The notes under the pieces were generated by a model. That model saw only the letters and a program-made list of their open reading frames with translations. It had not been told where the DNA came from and did not search any database. From positions 20,724,073-20,788,072 of the forward strand of contig OZ022241.1 in the NCBI GenBank assembly GCA_963978895.1: a stretch of 64,000 bases of DNA. The letters are read 5' to 3'. The DNA is from Erpobdella octoculata. Taxonomy: Eukaryota > Annelida > Clitellata > Hirudinida > Erpobdellidae. This document shows positions 37,401 through 49,212 of the stretch, in pieces (the first letter of the stretch is position 1; each line of letters starts with the position of its first letter). The translations under genes and the position numbers were made by a program.

Positions 37401-37444
37401 TTTTCAAATAAGTCAAAAATATTTACATCTGTGGCAGCCTCCAT
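34433..37444 (-). CDS. LINE ORF2: APE endonuclease and reverse transcriptase
   Basis: The protein has 1,003 residues. The endonuclease spans about residues 60-275 with LHINSRSL (63-70), TETWLS (94-99), GGDFNINLL (200-208) and LSDHFPIF (264-271), matching the catalytic Asn, Glu, Asp and His blocks of APE-type nucleases. The reverse transcriptase has NYRPISLLS (565-572), FIDLSKAFD (634-642), GVPQGSILGPLLF (692-704) and the active-site YADD (723-726). There is no RNase H. The enzyme nicks the target and copies LINE RNA there. Its ATG (37444-37442) overlaps the ORF1 stop as TAATG, which suggests translation by termination-reinitiation. No internal stop is present. Confidence 0.93.
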   Translation of the reverse strand: MEAATDVNIFDLFEKENKNQFFLEAHDPDVNFFRSLKITSKYYNNKELSKLIETSPNNSFAILHINSRSLFHKVPVLEILCYNTRNFFSMLLITETWLSEDNAPLIILPGYSFVYRNRISGKGGGVAIFIRNDIHYRVRDDLCIANPVFDWLAIEMINKNGKKNITLNIYRPPDSDADVFLGNLNEFLASINQKSDIYIGGDFNINLLNCGQLRTNFENTLLEHNLLPTITRPTRMTKHSATLIDNIFTNRYSNNVSGILLDDLSDHFPIFTIFQSRLNLDKTMASKRNLKPMNVLSLTLGLQQVDWSNILSSNDTDEAFRIFQDHLTRVLNSTCPYHTVDRKERRQEWITEEILKSSKTKHKLYVKSIKHPTTENIEKYKKFRNMFTSIKREAEKSYYNTLFQQAKNDIKKTWTIIRNALNKSRPESIEKFFHKRQLVEDKLLLSNIFNEYFTSIGTNTANTIPSIATNNYSDYLVKPVSDSIFLEEITETEIVRTVNSFKNSRSTAIDDLSNFLLKSLINSISSPLCHIFNLSFKKGIFPEPLKTSKVIPIFKKGDKESLDNYRPISLLSPISKLLEKLMFNRITSFFNKHHVIHSNQFGFKANSSTDLALINLTQQLLQQMNNKHLTVGVFIDLSKAFDTINHDILLNKISHYGIRGTAHLWFVNYLKDRSQLVSLGDTNSALRGISIGVPQGSILGPLLFNIFVNDIFETSKLLSTILYADDTNLFYSGNSIDEVTAVMNIELVKFSHWFSANRLKINISKTNYMIFGPKIKLNALPLFRIEYGGTSLPRVGFTKFLGVTITESLSWTDHINAVRRKMSKSVGLLSRFRNRLNHDIICHLYYSLIYPHITYCNLIWGNSPVSSMRTLSVIQNRFVRMLYGLGRTDNVDKYINTLNMLTPRQVHCYSILVFMFKLINNIMHCPVFDNFMLSSDIKNRQTRHTGIFHLPYCRLKILSTSIYLIGPKLWNILPEDIRCASSVHIFKIFVKKFICEHNLQSFL

Positions 37445-38334
37445 TATTGCTTGTTGTTTTGTTTAAAAGTCCATTCACGGACAACGACATAGCGAGGCCA
37501 GTTATCAGGGTTGAACATGTTGGTCGTTGCTTCAGATGTAATGCATAATCTGAAAGAAGAGCTCATATCGGTTGGTGAAAAGGCTTCATCTTTGTTCCTT
37601 GCTTTATCCATTGAGTCCGTTTTGACATTTTCATCATTGGGTTCCAAGTTAGTGTTAGAGTTGCCAGAGGATTTTTTTTTTTTGAAAACTGGGTAGCAAG
37701 TTATGAAGTTGACATTTATTTTGCTTAGATGTTCTTTAATAGTGTCTACCGAGCAAGGAGAAATATTTCCCAGGTAGCAGACTTTCTTCTTAATAAATTC
37801 TTTTGAGGCTTTTATTAAAGTGTCGTTTTGTTCCATTTTACCTATTATTTTCTTTGTTATCTTTTCAGTTTTTTTCTTACGGGATTGTACAACTTCAAAA
37901 TCAGGAACAATTTCATCCATGAATTCTTTTTTATTTTCTTTTACTCTATCAGCCCAGGAAACCTGGGGTTTGGTTTTCTGATTCGAGGTCCTATTGATTT
38001 TGTTCTGGTCTGGTATGGTAGCTTGCATACTTTCTAGTAAAAGATCTTCAGACAGAGTCTCAGTGGGTTCAAATTTAGTTCCATTAATTTCCAGATTTGT
38101 GTTTGCCTTTTTGGAGAGCATGTCAATTTTATCCAATAAAATTTTTTCTCTTGCATCTGCCTGCAGTTTGAATGCCTTTAATGCAGAGAAGAGAGCTGAT
38201 TCTATCATTTGGCTCACAGGGGATCGGTAGGTGCTAACAAATGTTCCACTGGTGGAGGTACATTGGTTTACGGCATATAGTGCTGCATCTTTTGCTATTT
38301 GCTCAAGATTCTTACTATCCTCAGCTGATAGCAT
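37444..38334 (-). CDS. LINE ORF1: probable RNA-binding protein
   Basis: The protein has 296 residues and is rich in Lys, Asn and Glu, with basic stretches (SRKKKTEKITKK). A C-terminal part, VCYLGNISPCSVDTIKEHL to MFNPDNWPRYVVVREW, has the layout of the RRM-like fold seen in ORF1 of some CR1-type LINEs. ORF1 proteins coat element RNA. The start ATG at 38334 gives MLSAEDSKNLEQIAKDAA. The stop TAA is at 37446-37444 and overlaps the ORF2 ATG by one base. Confidence 0.8.
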   Translation of the reverse strand: MLSAEDSKNLEQIAKDAALYAVNQCTSTSGTFVSTYRSPVSQMIESALFSALKAFKLQADAREKILLDKIDMLSKKANTNLEINGTKFEPTETLSEDLLLESMQATIPDQNKINRTSNQKTKPQVSWADRVKENKKEFMDEIVPDFEVVQSRKKKTEKITKKIIGKMEQNDTLIKASKEFIKKKVCYLGNISPCSVDTIKEHLSKINVNFITCYPVFKKKKSSGNSNTNLEPNDENVKTDSMDKARNKDEAFSPTDMSSSFRLCITSEATTNMFNPDNWPRYVVVREWTFKQNNKQ

Positions 38335-38841
38335 TTTTATCGCTTGTTAAAGTTAAAACCAAAAGATATAACTAACACGTGCAAGGATTAATCTAGTATT
38401 GTAATAGGATTAAGCAATAATCACTAGAGCAAAGTATAATGCTAAAAATTATTGTCTTATGTAATAGGATTAGTAATAAAGTATTGAAATAGGATTAGGT
38501 AAAAAACACTAGAAAAAAGTTATAGAGCTAAAAATTATTCTCTTATGTAATAGGATTAGTAATAATGAAACACGTGATAGTGTAGGCAATTAACCACGTG
38601 GTTTCGGACAAAAAAATCTACAAACCAGCAAAAAAAGTAACTATAATCAAGAGAGAGAAAACTTCTAGTGCAATAAGAAAAACAAGAAGCAACTTAACTC
38701 AACTTTATCAAATGAAGTCCTCCTGAGAATATAACTTTTTAAGAAAATTATCAAAGAGTTTCTAAGTTGAACTTTTTAAGAAAATTATCAAAATTTTTCT
38801 AAGTTGAACTACGGAGCCGGCCACCTCCAACGCAATCAATC

Positions 38842-40072
<1,231 letters not shown>

Positions 40073-40357
40073 CACTGAGTTTTGTTTTGCAGCTGTGATA
40101 GACAAAAGTGGGAGCATGATCAGCGTTGTCGGCCCTCCATCACAAAATGTTTGGCTCTTAGCAGTTGGTATGATATTGTTATACATTTTTTTAAGATTGT
40201 TATAGATTTAAAGGTAGTTTTCCTGTTTTCTTAGACTTGGTTCCTGTCCTGAGACAATTCAAGAACTCAACAGGAAAAACAAGAGATGGATGAAAAATTC
40301 TTTGGACTTATGGAACGTCTTATAGACGTTAACGAAGAAATTTTAAATTGGTGGAAC

Positions 40358-42192
40358 CAGTGTTATTTCCATTAATGGTAATTGAATTAGGAATTGAAAT
40401 AGGAATTTTTTTTGAGAATGGAAATTAGAAATAGGAATTAAATTTGGAATGGAATTATAAATAGGAATGGAAATCACGTGATAAAAATGGAATTAGAATT
40501 AGAAGTAGAAATTATTTTTCAATCCAAAATGGAATTAGAATGAGAATTAGAAATTATTTCTTTAATAAAAATGGAATTAGAATGGGAAGTAGGAATTATT
40601 TTTTAAAATAAAATGGAATTAGAATGAGAAGTAGGAATTATTTTTAAATTTAAAATAAAAGTAGAATAAAGGATCTACGAAATTGCCCCGTTCCCATGAT
40701 ATATAAATAAAAGTCCCCTTTTCAATGAACTGTTTTTCTCTTAGTTGGTCTAAATATTGTGTCGTGTGTTGTGTGCTCATATTCATTTTTGTGACTTTAA
40801 AATTACAATGAGTTTATCAAAATCTTTAAGTGGTAGAAAAAGAGATAGCGTATTCTGGGAATTCTTTTCGTATGACGAAGATTCAGACAAATCAACTTGT
40901 CAGGTGACGGATGAAACTACAAAAGTGGTCTGCGGAACACAAATTACTGGCAAGAACACTAGCAACTTCGCGCCCATTTGAAGCGTTTTCACAAACAAGC
41001 ATATGCTAACTGCATGAGCAAAGAAAAAGAAAGAAATGTGAAAAGTCAAGCTGTAAAACGAGACAGTTCAGGTGCAGTAAAGTTGCAAACTATTGGGGAA
41101 TGTTTACAGCGTCGTATGATGTCATCTGCAGCAGCACACATCTGCAAAAGCACTAACATCAAAAATGCTGGATGATCTCCGTTACCGGTTCGCCACACTT
41201 CTAGACCCGAATACGGAAAACTTTAATCCGATTCCAGCGGCCGCATGTCTGCTTGATCCGACGATGCCACAAGCAATTATGTCCCCGGAATATGTAGAGC
41301 TGCTGCGTGCTGTTAAAGCTTACATAATCACCGTTTGTGAAAACGAGGAAAGTTCAGTGCAGGAAGTTTATGTGTCGGATTCTGCATCTGCATCCCCTAT
41401 GGTGTTAACTCCAACATCATTAAAAAATTTAAAATTTATAAACAATAAAATTCAGTCTAATCGACTTAGAACTTGTGCTGGCATTAGCAGTATAAGTGAA
41501 AAAGATGCCGTGCATTATCAGCTGAACAACTACATAGCTGATATTGTAGAAGATGAGCGTAATGATGCACTGGATTTTTGGAAGCAAAAAACATCACGTT
41601 ACAGCAAACTGTATGAGCTAGCCCAAGATTTATTGTCAGCTCCAGCTTCTCAAGTCTACGTGGAGCGGATATTCTCTCTTTGTGGCATCTTGACTGCAGG
41701 GCGACGCAACAGAATGCAACAGTCCTTAGAGATGAGAGCCTTTCTGAAACTTAATTCATTTTGACCGATTAATTATTTGCATTTTGCTCTGGTTATTTTT
41801 GGATGTTTGGTTTAGTTATAACAATAATTGTTTGATAAGCTTGTTGTTGTTACTATGTATTATTATCTCTAAAGGGTTTTTTAAAGGAACGAATATAGTG
41901 ACTGTTATTTTTAATAATGGAATTAGAAAATAATTTTTGAAATGATAATGGAAATAGAATAGAAATAGAAATCATTTTAGCAATGGTAATTAAAATTGAA
42001 TGGAAATTATTGAAAATAAAATGGAATTAGAATTGAAATAGGAATTATTTGAAAAAAATAATGCAATTAGAATTGGAATGGAAATCATTTGTAAAAAAAT
42101 AATGGAATTAGAATTGGAATGGAAATTATTTGAAAAAAAATAATGAAATTAGAATTGGAATGGAAATTATTTAGTGAATGGAAATAACACTG
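40358..42192 (+). mobile_element. hAT element with BED finger
   Basis: Ends are CAGTGTTATTTCCATT and AATGGAAATAACACTG. The flanks GGTGGAAC (40350-40357) and GATGGAAC (42193-42200) form an 8-bp duplication with one mismatch. Subterminal regions at both sides are arrays of AATGGAATTAGAATTGGAA variants. The copy lies inside the Harbinger-like element and is 1,835 bp, with an internally deleted transposase. Confidence 0.85.
40809..41764 (+). pseudogene. hAT transposase, BED finger plus C-terminus
   Basis: The start at 40809 gives MSLSKSLSGRKRDSVFWEFF. It is followed by a BED-type zinc finger whose Cys pair (STCQV...VVCGTQI) is separated from its His pair by a one-base loss near 40965. After about 41165 the frame covers LLDPTMPQAI, then DFWKQKTSRYSKLYELAQDL, and the dimerisation block SAPASQVYVERIFSLCG, ending at 41764. 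The central catalytic region is deleted. BED fingers bind the element ends and the C-terminus dimerises. Confidence 0.75.
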
Positions 42193-42495
42193 GATGGAAC
42201 AAATTTATTTAAATCAAAATAAACAAATTTAATTAAAAAGTTCTTGTGTTATTAAATCTTTTTTAGAGTTAACTTTCAAATCCTTTTCCAGGGGGGTAAA
42301 TGAGTGATCATCATTGGTGTTGCTCTCCTTGAAATCAACTAAATCGTCAGTCCAGGCAAAGGTTGTGTAAGCAACAAGCTGTCAAGACCATCGTGGAAGC
42401 AGTTCTTAGGCAGGCAACATCTAGGTACTTCAACCTTCTAAACCTCCCTTAAGAAAAAATAGTATTAGTCTACAAGTTTTACAAATAAGAGATTT

Positions 42496-42747
42496 TCAAC
42501 TATTGTAAATTACCTCAAATGTTGACTTCTTCATTTGAAAATGGGATTTAAAATCTAAATCACACATAAGAAGAAATCTTCTGTGGCCTGGTTGCTCTGT
42601 AACTTTATCACCTACAAAATAATTGCACTGAAAGTACACAAAAGCTCTTATAACAATGATAATTAAATCTAGTATTCTTTGGATGGCTGAATTCCAATTT
42701 TTGTAATTGATCATATACACATACAAATTAAATTTTAAAGGAGACAT
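42496..42747 (-). pseudogene. Possible Harbinger transposase N-terminal fragment
   Basis: The 83-residue frame contains LLMCDLDFKSHFQMKKSTFE, which resembles the DF-HFRM-TFE block near the start of Harbinger nucleases. The catalytic domain is not visible downstream. It lies just inside the right inverted end of the element at 40073-42785. Identification is tentative. Confidence 0.4.
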
Positions 42748-42954
42748 TAGATTGGTCTATCACAGCTGCAAAACAAAACTTAGTGCCACAAATATATTTG
42801 TATGAGTTGATTAAAAAGTCCATAGTCATTAATCTAGATTAATCTAACATTTTAATACTTCAAGATTATTCTGTACTGTATATCTTTGTACATTCAGAAC
42901 TGACGTCGCTGAAGTAAGCAACAGTAGCTAACTTTGCCTGCATTATATAGGGAA

Positions 42955-44905
42955 ATTTCAAAGTCGATGCATTTTTTTTAAATATATTTTAATAGGAAAT
43001 TAAAAAACAAAATGATCTGTACTATTTTCAACTAAATGCATCAATTATTAACGGAGTTGTATGGTAAAAACTATTGCGATTAAATCGGTCGCGGTCTTTA
43101 TTTACAATAGGCTACTCAAAATCCGTTGCTAACTCTTCACGCATTTTATATAGAAAATTCAAAGTTGATGCATTTTAATAAAATTTACATATTTTAATAG
43201 ATATTTCAAAAACAAATCAAGCTGTCTAAGTCTCATCAAAAAAATTAACAGAGTAATTCAGTAAAAACTGTTCGACAAAATCCGTTGCTAACTCTGTAAA
43301 AGATGGATCCACCAGGAGTGTACAAAACTGATGCTAAGCAACGCTGAGTTCGAGAGCATCACATTTACGTGTGAGCTGTGCTCAGCAAGGGAACGGACAT
43401 TTCCACCCCCCCCCCCGGACATTTCCCCCCCCCCTTTGGAGAGAGAATACACTTTTATAGTGGGGCAGTATAGTTGGACTTGCCAACGTTTTTTGAAGAA
43501 AATCCATTTGTTTATCACCTAAATAGTTCATTGCATAATAGTATAGATAATATAAATCGAGCAGTATAGTCGGACTTGCCGAGTCATTTTTCTGTTCTTA
43601 TCTTCTACCATCTAACGCAGAACCCATGGCGGAAGGTGCAGGAGCTGGGGCTGACAAAAGCCTATAGAGAAAACATCCAAGTTAAACATTTCTGCGGAAT
43701 GTTGGATGCCCTGGCTTACCTGCCGGTCAATGAAATAGAAAGTGGGATGCGGTACCTTATCAGAAAAATACCACAAGACGATGGCCTGGAAGCTCTGGAA
43801 TTATTAGTAAATTACTTTGATGCCACTTATGTTTTCCGGAACGACAAGACGTGTCAAACGTCCAGGAACTGGCGATGGAATTCCAAAACTGAACTTACGT
43901 CGGAAGCCGCCATTGTTCCCACCACAGCTTTGGAACGTTCATGAAGCAAATTTAACCGGGGGTGATCGAACCAACAATATATGCGAGTCCTGGAACTGTG
44001 GGTTTTCTAGCCTTGTTGGTCATCGTCACCCCTCGTTGTGGACGCTCATAGAAGCGCTTCAGAAGGATGAAGCAATGGCGTCAACCTCAATCCTAAGGGA
44101 GGCTTGAGGAGAACCATCAGCCAAAAGAGTAAAGCGATCGACGAAGGCGCTTCAATCGGCTCTTTTTTCGTTAACGGATGCACGCCGAAAAAACATAAAA
44201 ATATTGGAACATGTCGTAGAGGGTCTATGACACATTATTCGTTTTAACAATATACACAATTCACGCACGCACATATTTATGGCATGCAAGAAAACACTCT
44301 TGCAAAACCACAAATTCATACTACTACTACTACATTACCACAGAGGGGGAAAATGTCCTACCTTGGGGAGAAAATGTCCGGGGGGGAATGTCCGGGGGGA
44401 AATGTCCTAGGGTCTGTCGGGGGGGAAATGTCCGGGGGGGAAACGTCCGGGGGGGGGGGAATGTCCTACATTCGCTCAGCGTTCCTTAACCAATCTAATG
44501 ATAGTGCGCCGTCCTGATGTAAGTTACTTTGTTGCTAAACTAAAAATGGTTATATTTATTAAAAAAATTGTACTCATATTTTTTTCTCATCTAAAAGACT
44601 TCCGTCACTTTTCTTTTCCGAAACGGGTCTACAGAAATTATGCTTATGATATCTTAATGAGGCTTGGACAGATTTAGTTTTTAATCACTTTTTACTGAAT
44701 TATTCTGTTAATTTTTTAGATAATTTGATGAGACTTGAAGAGATTGATTTGTTTTTGAATTTTCTAATAAAATATGTAAATTTTATTAAGATTCATCAAC
44801 TTTGAATTTTCTATATAAAATGCGTGAAGAGTTAGCAACGGATTTTGTCGAACAGTTTTTACTGAATTTGTTAATTTTTTCGATATTTTGATGAGACTTG
44901 GACAG
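42955..44905. repeat. Inverted satellite-like arms around a MULE
   Basis: A ~165-bp unit (CTGTCCAAGTCTCATCAAAA ... ACAAAATCCGTTGCTAACTC ... AAAGTTGATGCATTTTAATA) is tandemly repeated on both sides, at 42955-43305 and, in inverse orientation, at 44560-44905. The arms may be the long termini of the enclosed MULE. Confidence 0.65.
43576..44107 (+). pseudogene. MULE transposase C-terminal relic
   Basis: The first frame has LGLTKAYRENIQVKHFCGML and VNEIESGMRYLIRKIPQDDG. After a frameshift near 43850, PPLFPPQLWNVHEANLTGGD, then RTNNICESWN and HPSLWTLIEALQKDEA follow. The LW...RTNN-E-WN block is the conserved C-terminal part of Mutator-like transposases. The catalytic N-terminal part is missing. 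GGACATTCCCCCC-type repeats flank the relic (43391-43440 and 44345-44465) and reappear at 57550-57625. Confidence 0.72.
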
Positions 44906-45425
44906 TTAATACTATTAACTAACTTGAATTCAGCACCAATAAACTAATAAAGCGTCTCAAATAAAAATTAAGCTACATCCTAGCTAACCTCTGTCATCTT
45001 CCGATTCAGAGTCATAAAAAAAGTGTTTTATACATTCAGTTGCAATTATTAAATTGGAATTCGAAAGATCGGCAAAATTTTGGTATTGGATCCATTTTGT
45101 TTATATCCGCCTGACTCATCAGCCGTTGTTAAATACATCCCACATCCAATCAATCCTTGCATCCATTAGACTGGTAGATCTAGCAGTTTTTCGAGGCAGC
45201 ATGGGAAATTTTAATAGAGAAGCCAATTTTTATACCATTCAATAGAGAATATGTTGTAGAATGTCTGTATGAAGATACCACGAATGAGCAGTTATGGTAC
45301 TCTAGTTATTAATGATTTTAGGCGTACTCTTTTCTCTCATTACGTAAGACAGTGTCGCGTTACGCGCAGTAACATATTTACTCGCTCAGCCAATAAGAAT
45401 TCAATAAAGGCTCGTTTTCTATGCT
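44906..45425. other. Unassigned DNA
   Basis: No gene or element end is recognised between the satellite arm and the next MULE. Confidence 0.4.
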
Positions 45426-45696
45426 ATATTTGCAGGATACTAGCCCATTCGTCGCAAAGCCGTTTCGTCGCAGGGTACATTTTCGTCGCGACATTGCGAC
45501 GAAAATTCCCACCTTGCGACGAAACGGCCGACCATTGCGACGAAAAGTCTAACAATTTCGTTGGGCAGTATTCCGCTGAATGGCGAAACTGTTGGCCACC
45601 TTATTGCAAAAGACCACTAGACCGCCGAATGCAAGGGGAATTCCTCAATCTGCATGAACCATGTCATTGCAACAGGCTGCTGCACGCTTCCTACCG

Positions 45697-45882
45697 TTTT
45701 TTTTTTTTTTTTTTTTTCTTTATAATAGTTTATAGTCCTTTACACCAAGTGTTTTAAGACTGAAACGGCTGTGTCAGAAGCACCTAAGTACTTCCAGTCG
45801 TGGATCATAATTTGATCCTTTTAACTTTTCCCTCCTCCTTTTTCCAGGCTTGGGACTGGCTTGCAAAAGCAAGGCGAAGTTA
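45697..45882 (-). mobile_element. SINE in left MULE arm, copy B
   Basis: Poly(T) at the left, ending at 45882 with the family 5' end. It is followed by TTCCAACCG, a variant of the shared target. Confidence 0.85.
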
Positions 45883-45892
45883 CTTCCAACCG

Positions 45893-46072
45893 TTTTTTTT
45901 TTTTTTTTTATAATAGTTTATAGTCCTTTACACCAGGTGTTTTAAGACTTTAATGGCTGTATGTAGGAAGCACTTAAGTACTTCCTGTCGTGGATCAGAA
46001 TTTGATCCTTTTTACTTTTCCCTCCTCCTTTCTCCAGGCTTGGGACTGGCTCGCAATTAGCGAGGCGGAGTT
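45893..46072 (-). mobile_element. SINE in left MULE arm, copy C
   Basis: Same family and orientation as copy B, starting directly after ACCG and ending before TCTGCCTACCG. Confidence 0.85.
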
Positions 46073-46083
46073 TCTGCCTACCG

Positions 46084-46255
46084 TTTTTTTTTTCATGATA
46101 GTTTATAGTCCTTTACACCAAGTGTTTTAAGACTGAATTGGCTGTATATAGGAAGCACATAAGTACTTCCTGTCGTGGATCAAAGTTTGATCCTTTTAAC
46201 TGTCCCTCCTCCTTTATCCAGGCTTGGGACTGGCTCGCAATTAGCGAGGCGGAGT
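46084..46255 (-). mobile_element. SINE in left MULE arm, copy D
   Basis: Same family. The sequence after it, TTCTGCCTACCG (46254-46265), is the left copy of the target duplication of the neighbouring LINE. Confidence 0.85.
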
Positions 46256-46265
46256 TCTGCCTACC

Positions 46266-48749
46266 GTTGTTGTTGTTGTTGTTGTTTATTTAAGTCCTTG
46301 TCACTTTTTCAGCGTTTAGGACCACACAAAAAACAAAACAAAAATATTAAAATGAATAAGTAAAAGGAAAATAATCGTAAAATAAATAATATAAACAGGA
46401 AGTAGAGAAAACAGTTACAACATATGAAAACATGGAAAAAAAGTCATGAAAAAAGAGAGAAAAAAAAATTAGTAAATAAAATAAGAATAATAAAAAATAA
46501 ATAAGTAACTAAATAATAAAAAAAATACATAAGAATAATAATATTGGACATGAAGTGTTATTCACAGTTAAATTATATAGTAGAGAATTGGTAATGGTAG
46601 TGGGTGAAATGTGGAGCAAGAAGTTGAAGTAAAAAAAAAAAAAAATTAAAAAATTAAAAAAAAATTAAAAAAATATAAAAAAAAATTAAAAATAAATAAA
46701 TAAAAATAATAAATAAATATTTACATAAACATTCAAGTTTATCAAGACATAGAAATATTTACACACAGGTCCATATGGATTAATAATATCGAAAGAGTGT
46801 TTTCCAGAGTTAAAGTCAAATTAGATCTGGCTCATTTTGTGTGATCCAGTTGAAGATGAGGTCTTGGCATTTTGGGTTGTTTAGGATGGTTCCGATGTCA
46901 AAGTCTACTTGTTTCAATATCTTTTTTATTTCCTGATGGAGGGGTGCCCTTGTTCTGCAGCTTGTAAGGAAGTGCTTGACGGTCTCCGGTTCCTGACATG
47001 TGTCACAGAAACCTGTGCTGTGTTTCCCATAGACTTTGAGGTTGGAGTTTAGGAGAGTGCAGTTGAGTCGGAGCCTGGAAATGATGACTTCTTTTTTTCT
47101 ATTCATGTCTTGGAATTGTGAGTGGAAGGACGGCTGAGGATTTAGTTCTCTGTGATGGCTGTTCTGATACAAGTTTCGCCAAATTGCTTTCCATTCTTCA
47201 AATGTTTTTGTTTTTATGATATTACGAATATCATCAATGGTGTGTGGAACAGTAATTTGTATGGTGGGATGATCGGTTGCTATTTTAGCAAGTTTGTCTA
47301 CAGTTTCGTTTCCACGGATACCAATGTGGAATGTGGCTGGGTATCCATATTATTGTGCATGAGACTCCGTTGGTTTTGAGAGTGGTGATATGTTGTAGTA
47401 TGTCTTGTATGATTGGTTTGATGCTGGAGCTGTCGTAATTAGATATAGCCTGGACGGAGCTGAGTGAGTCGGTAAAAATGGCTATATTGTCGCCTGGTTC
47501 TTGCTGTACGGACCATTGGAGGGCTTTTTGAATGGCTGTAAGTTCAGCAGTAAAAATGGAGATGTTGTCGGTTGTACGTTGACTCAGCTCGTAGTTTTTA
47601 CTAGGAATGAAGATTCCAATTCCTGTTTTTTCTTTTATTTTTGAGGCATCGGTGTAGATTTTTATGTTGTTATTGTAGTTATGTATTTTTTCTAAAGACG
47701 TCTGAAGAGCGCTAGGGTCTTCTTTTTGGATTCCGAGTAGAGTGATGTCAAGGTTTGGTAAAAATAGTTTCCACGGTGGTGTGTCGAAGTTAGGCGAAGG
47801 GTGTTCTTGGAGATTTTGGATTCTTTGGTCGTTAAGGTAGTTCTTCATTACCAACGGTGCTGTGTGTGGCTTTCTTTTACTCAGATTTGACTTGATCCAT
47901 GTACTTCTCTTATTTGGGTCTGGAAAGTATATGATTCTGCTTGGATGGTGTGGGGTGATTTTGGTTTTTGCGGCGTAGATGGCTGTACGTTGTCTAAGAC
48001 GTAATGAGATGGGAATTTCTCCACATTCTACGAGCAGTGCATTACAGTTAGTTTTCCTTCCTGCTCCACATGAAATTCTCAAAGCGCTGTTCTGTATTGT
48101 CTGGAGTTTCTTTTTGAGAGATTCATTGGCTTGGTTGAAGGCTTCGCCACCGTATTCTAGTATAGAGCGAATGGCTGCCTTGTAAAAAGTGAGAAGAGTT
48201 CTTTTGTGGCTACCCCACGAAAGTCCTGTAATTGCTCTCATGAGGTTTAGTCTTTTTTTTGTTCTCTCTATGGCATATGCAATGTGTGGTCCCCATGTGG
48301 CTGCTGCGTCAAAGATAACGCCTAAAAACTTGTATTCGTGAACTTTGGTGATGTTTACTTCAAAGATTTTTAAGTGGTGTTTTGTGTCTTCTTTTTTTTG
48401 GTCTGGGTTTCGAGAAAAAAGGAGACTGACAGTTTTTGATTTAGATATTTTGAAGCCCAGATCGGTGAGTGCAACTGTAACTTTGTTCAAGTAGTTTTGC
48501 ATGTGAGTGTAGATTTCCTTGATATTGTTGCCGGTAATCCAAAATGCGCAGTCATCTGCATATAAAGAAATCTTTATGTTTTTTGGTGGTGTGGGTAGAT
48601 TGTTTAGGAGAATGGTGAAAAGAGTAGGACTGAGTACGCTTCCTTGTGGGGTTCCGTTTTCTTGTAGGTGAGTGTCGGAGAGTTCGCTCCCAACCCTCAC
48701 TTGAAAAGTTCTTTGCTTCAAAAAATCATCTAAACATTTTAATATCCCT
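46266..48749 (-). mobile_element. 5'-truncated LINE with RNase H (I/Jockey group)
   Basis: It lies between direct repeats TTCTGCCTACCG (46254-46265 and 48750-48761), a 12-bp duplication. The 3' end, on the minus strand, is (AAC)n at 46266-46286. The 5' end is truncated within the reverse transcriptase, as is common after incomplete reverse transcription. The ~500-bp 3' UTR is very AT-rich. Confidence 0.82.
46816..48721 (-). pseudogene. LINE reverse transcriptase end, RNase H and CCHC
   Basis: The frame opens within the polymerase palm: NGTPQGSVLSPTLFTILLNN, then SLYADDCAFW with the YADD active site. A linker (LKIFEVNITKVHEYKFLGVI) and RNase H follow: IKIYTDASK, FTAELTAIQKAL and IAIFTDSLSS, with WIPSH at its end. 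A frameshift near 47325 separates this from the second part, which ends with FCDTCQEPETVKHFLTSC, a CCHC finger, and stops at 46816. RNase H makes the I or Jockey-related clades likely. Endonuclease and ORF1 are absent. Confidence 0.85.
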
Positions 48750-48761
48750 TCTGCCTACCGT

Positions 48762-48933
48762 TTTTTTTTTTTTTTTTTTTTTTTATAATAGTTTATAGTC
48801 CTTTACACCATGTGTTTTAAGACTGAAATGTCTGTATGTAGGAAGCAGCTAAGTACTTCCTGTTGTGGATCATAACTTTACCCTCCTCCTTTCTCCAGGC
48901 TTGGGACTGGCTCACAATTAGCGAGGCGGAGTT
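48762..48933 (-). mobile_element. SINE in left MULE arm, copy E
   Basis: Same family and orientation as copies B-D, separated from D by the LINE. It is followed by CTGCCTACCGTTGCAACTGGG, which leads back into the MULE arm. Confidence 0.85.
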
Positions 48934-49212
48934 CTGCCTACCGTTGCAACTGGGTTGTATTTATGCCATGTTGCAATACCAGACAAAGGTGTCGGAATAA
49001 ATGGAAGTCGTTTTGTTATATTCGCCAGGGGAATGTGATTTTTATCGCTACGCGGCCCTATAATTCTAAAACGATATAAGTTGCTAATTAGCCTCAAATT
49101 TCTAGAGTACAGTCATAATTTAAATTAAATTGAGAATATTAAAAAAAAACCAAATAAACAGCCCATTTAATGAAAACCTAGTAATTCAAATAACACAAAA
49201 TCATAATAATAA

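Larger units (their letters stand above)
34263..38826 (-). mobile_element. Full-length CR1-group LINE
   Basis: A two-ORF LINE lies between (TA)n tracts. The 5' end, on the minus strand, is near GTTGGAGGTGGCCGGCTCCG at 38826, followed by a ~490-nt leader. The leader holds two to three copies of a ~100-bp unit (TTATGTAATAGGATTAGTAATAA; 38385-38560). The 3' UTR is ~170 nt and ends in (AAATA)n. Both ORFs are open, so this may be a young or active copy. The clade is judged from motifs only; a Daphne or Crack relative is possible. Confidence 0.85.
40073..42785. mobile_element. Harbinger-like element interrupted by a hAT
   Basis: The 31-bp ends 40073-40103 and 42755-42785 are inverted copies with one difference (CACTGAGTTTTGTTTTGCAG and on). 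On the plus strand at 40260-40350 is QEMDEKFFGLMERLIDVNEE, like the helical tail of a Myb/MADF-type partner protein. On the minus strand at 42496-42747 is a possible transposase start. Two genes of this kind suit PIF/Harbinger, but catalytic DDE motifs are not seen and the target duplication is unclear. Confidence 0.45.

Noticed and set aside
43391..44470. G-quadruplex promoter regions at the C- and G-rich tracts
   Set aside because: The tracts are terminal repeats of a MULE family (GGACATTTCCCCCC) and recur at 57.5 kb, so a promoter role is not needed to explain them.
45690..46080. CRISPR-like array of evenly spaced repeats
   Set aside because: The repeats are SINE copies with poly(A) tails in an animal genome, with no short direct repeats or spacers.
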